Shown: piece by piece, positions 38,501-47,841 of the stretch
Numbering within the stretch: position 1 is the first letter of the stretch
Layout: each line of letters starts with the position of its first letter
Assembly: GCA_046542255.1 (NCBI GenBank)
Contig: JBKHBT010000008.1
Span: forward strand, 4,743-68,742
Direction of reading: 5' to 3'
DNA length: 64,000 nucleotides
Source of the DNA: JBKHBT01 sp046542255
GTDB taxonomy: Bacteria; UBP14; UBA6098; JBKHBT01
Position numbers and translations under genes: made by a program
Notes under the pieces: generated by a model
Database searches by the model: none
The model's input: only the letters and a program-made list of their open reading frames with translations
What the model was told of the DNA's origin: nothing

Positions 38501-40981
38501 TTACTTTATATAAAAGACTCTATATATCTTATTATCAAGTTGTAACAGGTACATACCAGATTGTATATCCTCATCGGGTTGCCACTTGTATGTGTTTTTG
38601 CAACATTTCTGGACTATAGTTTTTCCTTCTATATCGTATATCTGGACAAGGCCTTCATCCTGAAGCTCTATTTCCAGAGAGCCATTAAATGGATTCGGAT
38701 AGGCTTTCACTTTGATATCTGCTGGCTTTGAAATTTCACTTTCTTCGATATCATCGATAGGGATGCCGAACCATACCATATTAGGCTCAGAATCATATTC
38801 TGATATCCATATATCATGGATTTCGTCCAATGTTCTCCAGCGTATTTTATCGGTTTTGCTATATTCTTCGAGATTATCGATTTCGCGCATCATCTCTGCT
38901 GTATAGGACGGATTGAGTCTTGCCTGGCCTACAAAAATCGTTTGTGTGTATATCTCGTTTATATCATATTCTCGCATTTCTGCTCGCCGAAGCTGGTCTC
39001 GAAGGCCAATGAAATCATTTTTGTAGCCACCTATATGTGGCAGAGGAGCATCAGGGTCATGCTCAAGAAATGCTTCACATCCAGATGGTTTCCATATGCC
39101 CGATACCCAGAGCGTCTCCTCATCGACATGTCCAGATGTCGAACCACCCCATAGGATTTCGGGATTCCAGACATAACCCGGGAATGAATCGGCTTCGATA
39201 GGTTCTGTGAATCTATCATAGATACATTCTTCTGGAGGATATGCGACTAGGCCTCCGACAATATTTGTGATTTCTACATCCAGCATTTCTAAAAAGTATG
39301 CAACATCTGCATAATTATATACTGTCTGATGGCCATGTGGATCGATTGATGCTTCGAGCGAATCCTGCAAGTATTGCGCGATATTCAAACCGCCGAGGCC
39401 TGTTCCATGGTCGAAGATTGTTGCTGCATATACGAAATTCCAGTCGCTTTGCCAATTTACGTAAATGTCTCTTGTAAAGAGATTATCGGCAAACAGTTTG
39501 AGCGCATCACGGCTAATCTGGAATCTCATCGAATCGGTGAAATACGGGGGCGTTCCTGGCGGCTCTTCGCTGTGGATTATTATGCTGGTATAGATTGGTG
39601 CCGTAACTTCATCACGCATCTCGATCATTGCGGAAAGATTCGGATCATTCCAGATGTCGTAGTGAATTCTATCGAACATTTCTATCGTGCCAGCAAGTAT
39701 CTGATAATTAACCGGAAATGTATTTTCAGCAGCCCAGTCCATGATATCTTCTTCCCAGTTCAAAGGTGCCCAATTTGCAGGATTGTCTGGTGCTGTCTCA
39801 ATTTCGGGATGAAAATGTCTTAGATATTGCAAATCTGGATTCAGCCTTGCCCAAAGCCCATTTCGCCTGAAACCATCATATCCATGACGAATATTGACCT
39901 TGTCATCGACAACCTGGGCATGGTCTCGCTTTTTGAAAACGCTCATAAGCTTGAGATTAGGATGATATAAAGGTAGATTATCATAATGATAGACAGAACT
40001 TCGAATAAACCAAAAATCATGCGCCTGTGATGGATTTGCAAAATTCTCTGGATAATCTTCTTCGCCAAGATAACCCCAGAGTGCTTCGGTTACTTCTGTT
40101 GAATAATAAAGCAGGCTATCCTCCAAGCTCAAAAGTGATGAAAAAAGGAAGTCTTCAGTGGTATCCAGTACACCATTATTATTAACATCGGCTGTTCGAT
40201 GGCCTGAGCGAAATACTTGATTGTATATTCCATCCTCATTGCCATCCAAAAATACAAAGTCGAGTCCTATGGTGGTATCTCTTTGATAGCAGATTTTTCT
40301 CAAATCTACAATGCAAGAAGTATCGCCATATTCGATATACCATGGATTTTTATAGTCATCATCGAAAATGCCATTGCCGTCTCCGTCCACATCATCGAAT
40401 GGGTCGCCATAGCCCAGATCGAGTACATTGATTTGTGGCGATGTAGGGCTTTCATATGTCAGGACAAAATCGACCAGACCTGCAAGTTCTTCGCCTCGCA
40501 GGCTCAAGGTGGCCATTATGAGATTTCCGCCATTAGAACCTCCGAAAAGCCCAACTTTTTCACTGTCGATATCCGTAAGCTCGATGAACTCATTAATTGT
40601 GTTGCCATGTATATCTTCCATCTCTCCGGTTGCAAATAAAATTACTTGCTTGAGAGCCTCAATACAATTTTCTCCCCTTGTATCATAATCGCCATCGGTG
40701 CTGTATTCATCGACAGTTACGCCAGGCAAAAGAAAGCTAATTATGCATACTCCTTCTTCTGGCAGCTCTTCGGGCATATTTGTCCATCCACCGGCATCCC
40801 ATCCCCCGGGTACGGCAATAATGATAGGTGCGCCAGTGTCATATCTTTCGCCACCCAATGGAGGCGCAGTTATTTTTATGGCAATATTACCACCGATTTC
40901 TTCACATTCAACGGATGTAAAGAACAATTCTGCATAAGAGCTCGCAGAGAGCAATAAAATCAATAAAACTACTCTTTTCAT
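38501..40981 (-). CDS. secreted alpha/beta-hydrolase-like protein with T9SS type A tail
   Basis: 826 aa with signal peptide (MKRVVLLILLLSASSYA). Residues ~20-200 look like an alpha/beta-hydrolase: PIIIAVPGGWDAGG near the start and GLFGGSNGGN, a G-x-S-x-G nucleophile elbow, near residue 145. Two Asp/Asn-rich loops follow (DVDGDGNGIFDDD and ADVNNNGVLDTTED), resembling dockerin or EF-hand calcium loops. The middle (~300-740) has no family I recognise. The last ~75 residues are a type A sorting tail (AYPNPFNGSLEIEL ... YLLQLDNK). It is probably an extracellular esterase or peptidase-like hydrolase attached to the surface; substrate unknown. AGGAAAGGGG precedes the ATG and a good promoter lies upstream. 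Confidence 0.75.
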   Translation of the reverse strand: MKRVVLLILLLSASSYAELFFTSVECEEIGGNIAIKITAPPLGGERYDTGAPIIIAVPGGWDAGGWTNMPEELPEEGVCIISFLLPGVTVDEYSTDGDYDTRGENCIEALKQVILFATGEMEDIHGNTINEFIELTDIDSEKVGLFGGSNGGNLIMATLSLRGEELAGLVDFVLTYESPTSPQINVLDLGYGDPFDDVDGDGNGIFDDDYKNPWYIEYGDTSCIVDLRKICYQRDTTIGLDFVFLDGNEDGIYNQVFRSGHRTADVNNNGVLDTTEDFLFSSLLSLEDSLLYYSTEVTEALWGYLGEEDYPENFANPSQAHDFWFIRSSVYHYDNLPLYHPNLKLMSVFKKRDHAQVVDDKVNIRHGYDGFRRNGLWARLNPDLQYLRHFHPEIETAPDNPANWAPLNWEEDIMDWAAENTFPVNYQILAGTIEMFDRIHYDIWNDPNLSAMIEMRDEVTAPIYTSIIIHSEEPPGTPPYFTDSMRFQISRDALKLFADNLFTRDIYVNWQSDWNFVYAATIFDHGTGLGGLNIAQYLQDSLEASIDPHGHQTVYNYADVAYFLEMLDVEITNIVGGLVAYPPEECIYDRFTEPIEADSFPGYVWNPEILWGGSTSGHVDEETLWVSGIWKPSGCEAFLEHDPDAPLPHIGGYKNDFIGLRDQLRRAEMREYDINEIYTQTIFVGQARLNPSYTAEMMREIDNLEEYSKTDKIRWRTLDEIHDIWISEYDSEPNMVWFGIPIDDIEESEISKPADIKVKAYPNPFNGSLEIELQDEGLVQIYDIEGKTIVQKCCKNTYKWQPDEDIQSGMYLLQLDNKIYRVFYIK

Positions 40982-41037
40982 ATTACCCCTTTCCTAATTG
41001 ATAAATAAATTCGGCCGATTACGTATAGACTTTATAA

Positions 41038-41066
41038 ATAATATCAAACAATAAGCATTACGTCAA
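41038..41066 (-). promoter_or_regulatory. sigma-70-type promoter of the hydrolase gene
   Basis: On the minus strand TTGACG (41066-41061), 17-base spacer, TATTAT (41043-41038), ending 57 bases before the ATG of the hydrolase gene. The region between it and the divergent lipoprotein promoter contains the direct repeat GTCAAGCATTA / AATAAGCATTA. Confidence 0.6.
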
Positions 41067-41124
41067 GCATTAATATTAAGCAGCATACATTTCATCGTCA
41101 ATTTTGATTTTATGTAATATATAC

Positions 41125-41152
41125 TTGACTTTTTATGTTTAATATCTATTAT
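41125..41152 (+). promoter_or_regulatory. sigma-70-type promoter of the interrupted lipoprotein gene
   Basis: TTGACT (41125-41130), 16-base spacer, TATTAT (41147-41152). It is followed by an AAGGAGG ribosome site at 41180-41186 and ATG at 41193, so the expression signals of the downstream gene look intact. Confidence 0.55.
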
Positions 41153-41192
41153 ATATGTGTCGGTAGAGAGAATGTTATCAAGGAGGTCTTAT

Positions 41193-41591
41193 ATGAAAAA
41201 AGAATTTTAGGGAATCGTAGCCGTTGCAATCATCATGTTCTTTTTTGCTTGCGAGAATGCAACTGAACCGAATGATATACAAAGAAATGATGAAAACCCA
41301 ATTCAAATCAATCAAATATCGCAAAATCCTGAAAATGTCCACGTTAATGATATTGCATGGATCACTGTCGATTATGATTACGATGGAACTTCGCAGCTAA
41401 ATTTCTTATGGAATTGCACTTCTGGTAATTTCATCAACAATAAAAGCTCAAATGGCATAGCATGGCAGGCACCCCATAGGCCGGGTTATTATTCTGTCTC
41501 TGTGATGATCAATGATAGCTGTTCTCGTGCACAAGATGCAATATTAATAAAGGTTATTCCCGATGATGAAATTGGGCCAGAAATGGCTTAA
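41193..41591 (+). pseudogene. small lipoprotein gene with premature TAG at codon 6
   Basis: The ATG at 41193 has a textbook AAGGAGG site six bases upstream, but codon 6 (41208-41210) is TAG. Reading through gives MKKEF-stop-GIVAVAIIMFFFAC, a complete lipoprotein signal with the acceptor Cys, then a ~110-residue domain (ENATEPNDIQ onward) with Ig/PKD-like features (WITVDYDYDG, WQAPHRPGYYSVSV) and two further Cys. The frame is otherwise intact for 132 codons and is closed by a strong terminator, so decay is very recent, or the stop is an assembly error, or translation reinitiates at ATG 41235, which leaves only a truncated hydrophobic segment before the Cys. TAG is the normal stop of several genes here, so general reassignment is unlikely. 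Confidence 0.7.
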
Positions 41592-41616
41592 AACAAAAGC
41601 AAATGCTTCCCCCATT

Positions 41617-41646
41617 GCCCCAGATATTCATCTGGGGCTTTTTTTT
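41617..41646 (+). terminator. strong rho-independent terminator
   Basis: Perfect nine-base stem GCCCCAGAT / ATCTGGGGC with loop ATTC, then eight T residues (41639-41646). It lies 25 bases after the stop of the interrupted lipoprotein gene. Confidence 0.92.
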
Positions 41647-41728
41647 ATATCAAAATTAAAATAGTTTTCCCTTGAAAGATTCTTAAAAATATCTTAATTT
41701 TATGAAAAATACAAAGAAAGGATGAAAA

Positions 41729-42544
41729 ATGAAAAAGGTAATCTTAGTCGGGCTGATTTTTGGACTTTTACTCTTCTCTATCGCATGTTCCGAAGATGAA
41801 GATGATAAGTTTGTCAATGATCCACCGGAAAATTTGCAGTTTTATATCGATGCGGATACCATAGCTGTTCTTGAATGGGACGCATCACCAGATGCCGATA
41901 GTGATGATTTTCTATATTATGAGGTTTTTTTAGCAACATCATCGATCAAAGATGGCGCAATTCCAACTGATACATTTACCACCGTCTATCGTGAAAAGGA
42001 AGTTCCACTTGTCCACAATCAAAAAAGATATTTCGCAGTCCGGACAAGGCTTAATAATTCCGAAGATTCGCTTAGCGATTTTTCGAATGAAGTCGATATT
42101 GCAGCTACTAAAATGGGAACCGATACTCTATATCAAATAGAAATCTCAGATACAATGATAACTGCCATGGGCTTCGATGATGACGGTGGCCATATATATG
42201 AAATGGCTGCCGAAAACCAGAGCAAAATTCATCTTTACTTCACCACCGATGGTGATGGCACTCTGATTTTCGAAAGTCCACATCTATACTCGAGTGCATT
42301 CCATGAATGTCAGTTCGAGGAGCTTGGCTCGGGAAGCTGGAAACATTACAATACAATATCCGGAAATGTCGATGAAGATTTTGTTACATTAGAAACAGGC
42401 AAATCTATTGTTGTTAAAACTGTAACAAATAATTTTGCAAAGATCAGAATACTACAACTTGCGCCTTATGAACTCGATGATGATTATTATAAGGCAGTTG
42501 TGCAATATTCTTATCAGCCATATCCGGAATATCGCTGTTTTTAA
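41729..42544 (+). CDS. lipoprotein with fibronectin-III-like domain
   Basis: 271 aa. Lipoprotein signal peptide MKKVILVGLIFGLLLFSIAC with the acceptor Cys at 20, followed by an acidic tether (SEDEDDKFVND), which in diderms suggests an outer-membrane destination. Residues ~34-130 look like a fibronectin type III domain (PPENLQFYIDADTIAVLEWD ...). The second half is beta-rich with no family I know. AAAGGATG precedes the ATG. tgt starts four bases after the stop, so both may share a transcript although function is not obviously linked. Confidence 0.75.
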   Translation: MKKVILVGLIFGLLLFSIACSEDEDDKFVNDPPENLQFYIDADTIAVLEWDASPDADSDDFLYYEVFLATSSIKDGAIPTDTFTTVYREKEVPLVHNQKRYFAVRTRLNNSEDSLSDFSNEVDIAATKMGTDTLYQIEISDTMITAMGFDDDGGHIYEMAAENQSKIHLYFTTDGDGTLIFESPHLYSSAFHECQFEELGSGSWKHYNTISGNVDEDFVTLETGKSIVVKTVTNNFAKIRILQLAPYELDDDYYKAVVQYSYQPYPEYRCF

Positions 42545-42548
42545 GCAG

Positions 42549-43694
42549 ATGCCTTTTAGTTTCGATATCGAGAAAATCGATTCTGGCAGCCGCGCACGTG
42601 CCGGAGTAATCACTACCAATCATGGTAAGGTGCATACTCCGGCATTCTGCCCTGTCGGAACTCAAGCAACCGTCAAAACACTCTCGGCAAAAGAAGATGT
42701 ACTTCAAAATACCGACATTATTCTAAATAACGCCTACCATCTATATCTTAGGCCGGGAATCGATATTCTAAAAAAAATGGGCGGACTTCATAAATTCCAG
42801 TCCTGGGATAAGGCCATAGTTACCGATAGCGGTGGTTTCCAGATTTTTAGCTTATCTGGGCTTACAAAAGTAAACTTAGAAGGCGCAAGATTCCAGTCGC
42901 CTTATGATGGCTCATATCATTTCATATCTCCGGAACGAATAGTCGATATCCAGTCAGCTATGGGCTCGGACATCATGATGTCGCTGGATGAATGCCTTCC
43001 CTATCCCTGCAATCATGCAGATGCAGACAAGAGTCTCGACCTTACTCTTCACTGGGAAAAGCGCGGCATCGATCATTGGAGAGAACTCAGTAAATCGGTT
43101 CAAACCGGCGCTTTATATGGTATTGTTCAGGGCGGCTTCCATAAAGACCTGCGTAAAAGATGTATTGAAGAACTCGCTCCGATGGATTTCCCTGGCTATG
43201 CTCTGGGAGGGCTTTCTGTCGGCGAACCAAAAGGACTTCTCTATGAAATGGTGGACTTATGCACCGAATATCTCCCCGATGCGCAACCCCGGCATCTTCT
43301 CGGAGTTGGCAAACCGCTGGATATATTGCGCTGCATCGAACTCGGCATCGACCATTTCGACTGTGTCATCCCAACGCGCAATGCACGCAATGGTTCGGTT
43401 TATACATGGAAAGGCAAATTCTCTGTCAAAGCTGGCGCATACAAAAGCGATGACCGCCCCATCGATACTGAATGTGATTGTTTCACATGCAGGAATTTCA
43501 GCCGTGGCTATTTAAGGCATCTTTTCAATGCGGGGGAGCTTTTGGCACCCAGATTGGCAACCATACACTCGATACATTTCTATCTGGATTTCATGAAAAA
43601 AATCAGAAAGGCAATTCTCGATGGGCAATTCTCAGAATTCGCCAGAGATTTTCGCGCTACCTTCTCCGATGATACTATAACTCCAATAAAATAG
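42549..43694 (+). CDS. tgt: queuine/preQ1 tRNA-ribosyltransferase
   Basis: 381 aa from ATG 42549; an in-frame ATG at 42435 would run back through the upstream gene and is not used because the product then gains 38 residues absent from the family. TDSGGFQIFSL near residue 91 has the substrate-binding Asp, GGLSVGEPKG and DCVIPTRNARNG (with the nucleophilic Asp region) follow, and the zinc site is C309-x-C311-x2-C314-x25-H340. It exchanges guanine 34 for preQ1 in tRNAs with GUN anticodons. Six bases separate it from folP. Confidence 0.96.
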   Translation: MPFSFDIEKIDSGSRARAGVITTNHGKVHTPAFCPVGTQATVKTLSAKEDVLQNTDIILNNAYHLYLRPGIDILKKMGGLHKFQSWDKAIVTDSGGFQIFSLSGLTKVNLEGARFQSPYDGSYHFISPERIVDIQSAMGSDIMMSLDECLPYPCNHADADKSLDLTLHWEKRGIDHWRELSKSVQTGALYGIVQGGFHKDLRKRCIEELAPMDFPGYALGGLSVGEPKGLLYEMVDLCTEYLPDAQPRHLLGVGKPLDILRCIELGIDHFDCVIPTRNARNGSVYTWKGKFSVKAGAYKSDDRPIDTECDCFTCRNFSRGYLRHLFNAGELLAPRLATIHSIHFYLDFMKKIRKAILDGQFSEFARDFRATFSDDTITPIK

Positions 43695-43700
43695 GCAAAT

Positions 43701-44534
43701 ATGCATAAAATATGGAAATGCCGGGACAAAAGTATTTCACTTGGGCAAAAGACAATAATCATGGGAATCTTAAATACCACTCCAGATAGCTTCTCGGATG
43801 GTGGCAAATTCAATAGCCATGATTCAGCAAGAAAGAGGATCGAAGAAATGCTGGAAGAAGGCGCGGATATCATAGATATCGGAGGAGAATCCTCGAGGCC
43901 TTTCGCAGAACCTGTTCCCAAAGATATTGAATTAGAAAGGGTCATTCCAATAATCGAAGAATTTGGAGGCTCCTGCATAATTTCCATAGATACCTATAAA
44001 CCCTCTGTCGCCAAAGAAGCGATGGAGGCGGGAGCCAAAATAATTAATGATATAACCGGCTTTCGCAATCCAAGTATGGCAAATATTGCAGTCGAATTCG
44101 ATGCCGGGGTTGTTATAATGCATATGCTGGGCAATCCCCAAAGTATGCAGAAAAATCCTAAATATGATAATGTAACCAAAGAGATTCTTTCTTATCTCGT
44201 AAAACAATCTAGAATGCTCATCGATGAAGGCCTCGATAGCAAGAATATTGCCATAGACCCGGGAATAGGATTTGGCAAAACCGTTGGTGATAATTTCGAG
44301 ATATTGAGAAATCTCTCATCATTTACCAAAGCCGGCTATCCTGTGCTTTTGGGAGCATCCAGGAAATCTTTCATGAAAGCTGCTGGTTTAGAAGATGTTT
44401 CTCAGAGGCTTGAAGGTTCTATTGCTTCGGCCGCTATCGGAATAGTAAATGGCGCGAGTATTCTTAGAGTTCACGACATAATAGAAACTGCACAGGCCGC
44501 CAGAATAGCTGATGCTATTAGATATGGTATTTAA
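43701..44534 (+). CDS. folP: dihydropteroate synthase
   Basis: 277 aa, usual size. MGILNTTPDSFSDGG and DIIDIGGESSRPFA are the two pterin/pyrophosphate-binding signatures; IDTYKPSVA, NDITGF, DPGIGFGKT and GASRKSF follow in the normal order. The enzyme joins p-aminobenzoate to 7,8-dihydropterin pyrophosphate in folate synthesis and is the sulfonamide target. It follows tgt closely; both products handle pterin/deazapurine-related nucleotides only indirectly, so the link may be just transcriptional. Confidence 0.96.
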   Translation: MHKIWKCRDKSISLGQKTIIMGILNTTPDSFSDGGKFNSHDSARKRIEEMLEEGADIIDIGGESSRPFAEPVPKDIELERVIPIIEEFGGSCIISIDTYKPSVAKEAMEAGAKIINDITGFRNPSMANIAVEFDAGVVIMHMLGNPQSMQKNPKYDNVTKEILSYLVKQSRMLIDEGLDSKNIAIDPGIGFGKTVGDNFEILRNLSSFTKAGYPVLLGASRKSFMKAAGLEDVSQRLEGSIASAAIGIVNGASILRVHDIIETAQAARIADAIRYGI

Positions 44535-44638
44535 GCTATAATTGAAGCAATATTATCAGTATATTTTTTCAAACTTGACATAATTTTCCTCATTAAATTT
44601 CCTCTTTTACCGATATATTGAATATGGAGGTTTTAAGG

Positions 44639-44836
44639 ATGCAAAATTATGAAAAAGAAAGCCAATACAGACAGTTTCTTGCAGCAAAAGCTCTTTATTA
44701 TGCAATAAATGGCGATGAAGGAAGATCGGAATCTATAAGGTTCTTCCTTCGGAAAATCGGCCAAAAAGAAGAAAATATCAAAGAAATCCAATTCCCAATG
44801 ATGGGTAATAATAGCTGCACAAAGAAGGCTGCTTGA
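44639..44836 (+). CDS. small hypothetical protein
   Basis: 65 aa from ATG 44639, chosen because GGAGG at 44626-44630 lies eight bases upstream (an in-frame TTG at 44618 lacks a site). Predicted helical, charged (MQNYEKESQYRQFLAAKALY, then GDEGRSESIRFFLRKIG) with one Cys near the end. No membrane segment or known motif. It ends four bases before the convergent DUF255 gene. Coding status is supported mainly by the ribosome site and composition. Confidence 0.55.
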   Translation: MQNYEKESQYRQFLAAKALYYAINGDEGRSESIRFFLRKIGQKEENIKEIQFPMMGNNSCTKKAA

Positions 44837-44840
44837 TTGT

Positions 44841-46892
44841 TTATAGAATATGGTCAAAAATTTGTTGTAATTCGATTGAATTATGCGCTGGTGCATGGCA
44901 AGTATGGTCTTTGCAGATATAAAAACCCGGCGCATCCCTTTCGATCAGCCATGGAATGATATTTTCTTTTGAAGATGTATCAGGACTAATATAGGCAATT
45001 TGTCGATTGGGTAGGAATTTTCTATAAAATTCAAAAAATAGCGAGATATTTCTCTTATCATACTCGACTATTGTAATCTGAAGTTCTGGCGATATATCGA
45101 AATGAATTGCACATAGCATTTGGGTGAAAGCATGAGGATAGTCTTGAAGTTTTTTACCAATTGTTTTTATGATGCCGTCTGCAATATCGGAATATGATCT
45201 ATCTTCAGTATATCCCGCAATTTTATACAGAACAAAAGAAGCGATTGAAGTGGCTGCTGGTATTGCCCCATCGGATATATCCGAGGTATCTGCAAAAAGC
45301 TTCTCATTGTCTTTTCCCGAATAGGAAAGGCTATTTTCCTTATTACCGAATTTCTCAAGCATGATATCACAAAGCTCGATTGCTTTTTTTAGCCATTTAT
45401 AATCAAGGTCTGCTTCGTATAACTCGATTAGTCCATGGATAAAAAATGCATAATCATCCAAAAAACCGGGAATCTGAGCTTCCCCACCCCGGAAGCGGCG
45501 ATAAAGGATGCCATTATCGTAAGATTTTTCTAATATAAATCTCGCAGCCTTTCGCGCTGATGCGATATACTTCTCTTTATCATCCATAATCGGTGAAGCA
45601 TAAGCCAAAGCGGCTATCATCAAACCATTCCAGGATGTGATTATCTTATCATCGAGTAATGGCCTATTTCTCTTTTTTCTAAAATTAAAGAGCTTTTCTA
45701 TGCAATTCTCCATTATCTCATTAAACTTCTCTTCAGATAAAGCATATTCATCGGAGAGTTCTTTGAAAGAAGTATCGATATTTAGAATATTTCGGCCTTC
45801 GAAATTGCCTTTTTCGCTAATACCATAGTATTTGCAAAATATTTCTGCCTCTTTTTTCCCAAGAATGTTTTCGATCTCGGATTTATCCCAGATATAGAAT
45901 TTGCCTTCTACGCCTTCTGAATCGGCATCTTCTGCGGAATAAAATGCCCCTTCATTTCCAGAAAGGTCTCTTATGGCATAGTCAAAGATACCTTTTGCAG
46001 TTTCGAGATATTCTTGATTATCGAATACTTGATATGCTTCGGCATATGTCCTGGCAAGCAATGCCTGATCATAAAGCATCTTTTCGAAATGCGGTACCAG
46101 CCATTTCGCATCGACGCTATATCGATGGAAACCTCCGCCGATATGGTCGTATATTCCGCCTTTCGCCATTTTATCCAGAGTAATCTGCACTGCTTTGGCA
46201 ATTTCAGAATCATTTTTATCTTCGAAATATCTCATTAAAAGCGATAATATTTGACTTTGCGGAAATTTAGGGCCGGTTTTTGAAAAACCTCCATTTTTAT
46301 TATCGTGCTTTTGAAGCAGAATCTCGGAAGCTTTTTGTATTTCATTCATTCCAATATCACCTGATTTTTCAGAAACCTTATCCCTCTTGAGCGCATCCAC
46401 GACAGATTGTGCATTATCGAGAAGCTTCTTTCTTTCAGTCTTCCAGAGTCGATTCAGGCGTATCAGTACGGTTTTCAAGCCTGGATTGGTGTATCTATCA
46501 TCTGCGAAAAAGAATGTGCCAGCAAAAAATGGTTTTTTATCAGGTGTCATTATTATAGTCAAAGGCCATCCGCCAGAGCCAGTAAATGCCTGACACACGC
46601 GCATGTACAGACCATCTATATCCGGCCTTTCTTCGCGATCGACTTTTATCGAGACATAGTTTTGATTTAGAATATGTGCCAGGTCTTCATTCTCGAAAGA
46701 ATCCTTTTCCATCTCATGGCACCAATGGCAGGTAGCATAACCTATAGAAAGAAATATCGGTTTATCTTCTTCTTCGGCTTTCTGGAAAGCTTCTTTGCCC
46801 CACGGAAACCAATTCACTGGATTATGCGCATGTTGCAATAAATATGGGCTTTTTTGATTGATCAGTTTATTCGTATGCTTCTTATCATTCAA
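44841..46892 (-). CDS. yyaL: YyaL/DUF255 thioredoxin-like and glycosidase-fold protein, TTG start
   Basis: 683 aa. NKLINQKSPYLLQHAHNPV, NWFPWG and CHWCH (residues 55-59, the paired-Cys site) mark the N-terminal thioredoxin-like DUF255 domain (SSP411/SPATA20 family). The remaining ~500 residues form the (alpha/alpha)6-barrel region with GGIYDHIGGGFHRYSVDAKW and NGLMIAALAYA. Start is TTG at 46892 with AGGAG ten bases upstream; the nearby ATG is out of frame. The biochemical role of the family is unsettled (redox or N-acyl-sugar related). No operon partner: the neighbour upstream on the same strand is about 175 bases away. Confidence 0.9.
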   Translation of the reverse strand: MNDKKHTNKLINQKSPYLLQHAHNPVNWFPWGKEAFQKAEEEDKPIFLSIGYATCHWCHEMEKDSFENEDLAHILNQNYVSIKVDREERPDIDGLYMRVCQAFTGSGGWPLTIIMTPDKKPFFAGTFFFADDRYTNPGLKTVLIRLNRLWKTERKKLLDNAQSVVDALKRDKVSEKSGDIGMNEIQKASEILLQKHDNKNGGFSKTGPKFPQSQILSLLMRYFEDKNDSEIAKAVQITLDKMAKGGIYDHIGGGFHRYSVDAKWLVPHFEKMLYDQALLARTYAEAYQVFDNQEYLETAKGIFDYAIRDLSGNEGAFYSAEDADSEGVEGKFYIWDKSEIENILGKKEAEIFCKYYGISEKGNFEGRNILNIDTSFKELSDEYALSEEKFNEIMENCIEKLFNFRKKRNRPLLDDKIITSWNGLMIAALAYASPIMDDKEKYIASARKAARFILEKSYDNGILYRRFRGGEAQIPGFLDDYAFFIHGLIELYEADLDYKWLKKAIELCDIMLEKFGNKENSLSYSGKDNEKLFADTSDISDGAIPAATSIASFVLYKIAGYTEDRSYSDIADGIIKTIGKKLQDYPHAFTQMLCAIHFDISPELQITIVEYDKRNISLFFEFYRKFLPNRQIAYISPDTSSKENIIPWLIERDAPGFYICKDHTCHAPAHNSIELQQIFDHIL

Positions 46893-47005
46893 GATAACAA
46901 AACTCCTATGTCTCTATTTCAGAATCACTTAATTTGTTTACATTAGGTATTATATTAGATAACTATCTTTAATTACATAATTAAGCATTTGTTTGCCTTT
47001 CTGTA

Positions 47006-47025
47006 TTTACTATAAATATAGTAAA
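47006..47025. promoter_or_regulatory. 20-base palindrome
   Basis: TTTACTATA-AA-TATAGTAAA, a perfect nine-base inverted repeat around a two-base centre. It lies between two minus-strand genes, about 115 bases upstream of the DUF255 start and 43 bases after the nucleotidyltransferase stop. The arms fit a dimeric repressor operator better than a terminator (no G+C, no T run). Confidence 0.4.
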
Positions 47026-47067
47026 AATTCATAAAAATAGCAATCACTATGTTTCAGCTCCTGGAAC

Positions 47068-47841
47068 TTAAGGCTTTGATGAAAATTTATCATCTATTGT
47101 TTTGCACAGTTTATTATATATTTTTCGGGATTTTTCAAGATTTTCATTTAGTTCTTCGATGTTTTTATAGCTCAGCAATTTCTCCATTTCTTCGATAGTA
47201 CTATTTGGCATTTCTCGATAATAATATCGCTGCCCAAATTCATATTTGGCTGGCCTATGCAATATATTATGCAGCGTTGCTATTCGGCTGATTATTCCAT
47301 TATAATATGCGACAGCATCAATAAAGCGATTGCGCAAAATCTCTTGCTTTGTTTCGATATACATCAGCTCGAAAAAGTCTTTCACCTTCTCATAAGATTC
47401 ACGGCATTTCTCATCGATTGTTTTTTGCGGCATAGGTGAAGTATCGATTAGATTCTGTGGGTCGAACCAGATTTTGGCATTTCCATGCCTATTCTTTTGT
47501 ACGAGATTGTTTTTCTGTGACTTTTCCATCACGAGAAAATCAATATAGAACATCTCTGGCGCATTTTCGATAAAAAAGAACGACTGCGAATACCCGTGCC
47601 ATGTCGGCTCAGGCACATTGATTTCTTTTCTAATACTGTATTGACCGGAAAGGAAATCGCGAAACTTCTCAAAAACTAAAAGTTTATCTTCATCTTCACA
47701 AATTGTTATAAGATCGAGGTCAGATAGCTCGTCATCTTCTGCATAGGCCGCCGAGCCGCCTTCCCAGGCAGCTATAATATTATCATTCTCTTCGACAAAG
47801 GCTTTGATTGCATCGACTATTTGCATTCTTGACATTTCCAT
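47068..47841 (-). CDS. nucleotidyltransferase-fold protein (aminoglycoside-adenylyltransferase-like)
   Basis: 257 aa from the ATG at 47841; an ATG six codons upstream is in frame but the AAAGGAG ribosome site falls inside those codons, five bases before 47841. Residues ~25-50 carry WEGGSAAYAEDDELSDLDL, the GG-S ... D-x-D signature of polymerase-beta-type nucleotidyltransferases, with the two metal-binding Asp. The rest is mainly helical, resembling the C-terminal domain of AadK/ANT(6)-type or uncharacterised NTases. It would transfer a nucleotide to a small molecule or protein; resistance cannot be inferred. Confidence 0.75.
   Translation of the reverse strand: MEMSRMQIVDAIKAFVEENDNIIAAWEGGSAAYAEDDELSDLDLITICEDEDKLLVFEKFRDFLSGQYSIRKEINVPEPTWHGYSQSFFFIENAPEMFYIDFLVMEKSQKNNLVQKNRHGNAKIWFDPQNLIDTSPMPQKTIDEKCRESYEKVKDFFELMYIETKQEILRNRFIDAVAYYNGIISRIATLHNILHRPAKYEFGQRYYYREMPNSTIEEMEKLLSYKNIEELNENLEKSRKIYNKLCKTIDDKFSSKP

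Noticed and set aside
41208..41210. Genetic code with TAG reassigned
   Set aside because: TAG is the ordinary final stop of several genes here (14808, 15978, 28795, 37245, 43694), and no other long frame is interrupted by TAG.
42435..42548. Longer Tgt start at ATG 42435
   Set aside because: Lies fully inside the preceding lipoprotein gene and adds 38 residues not found in the family.
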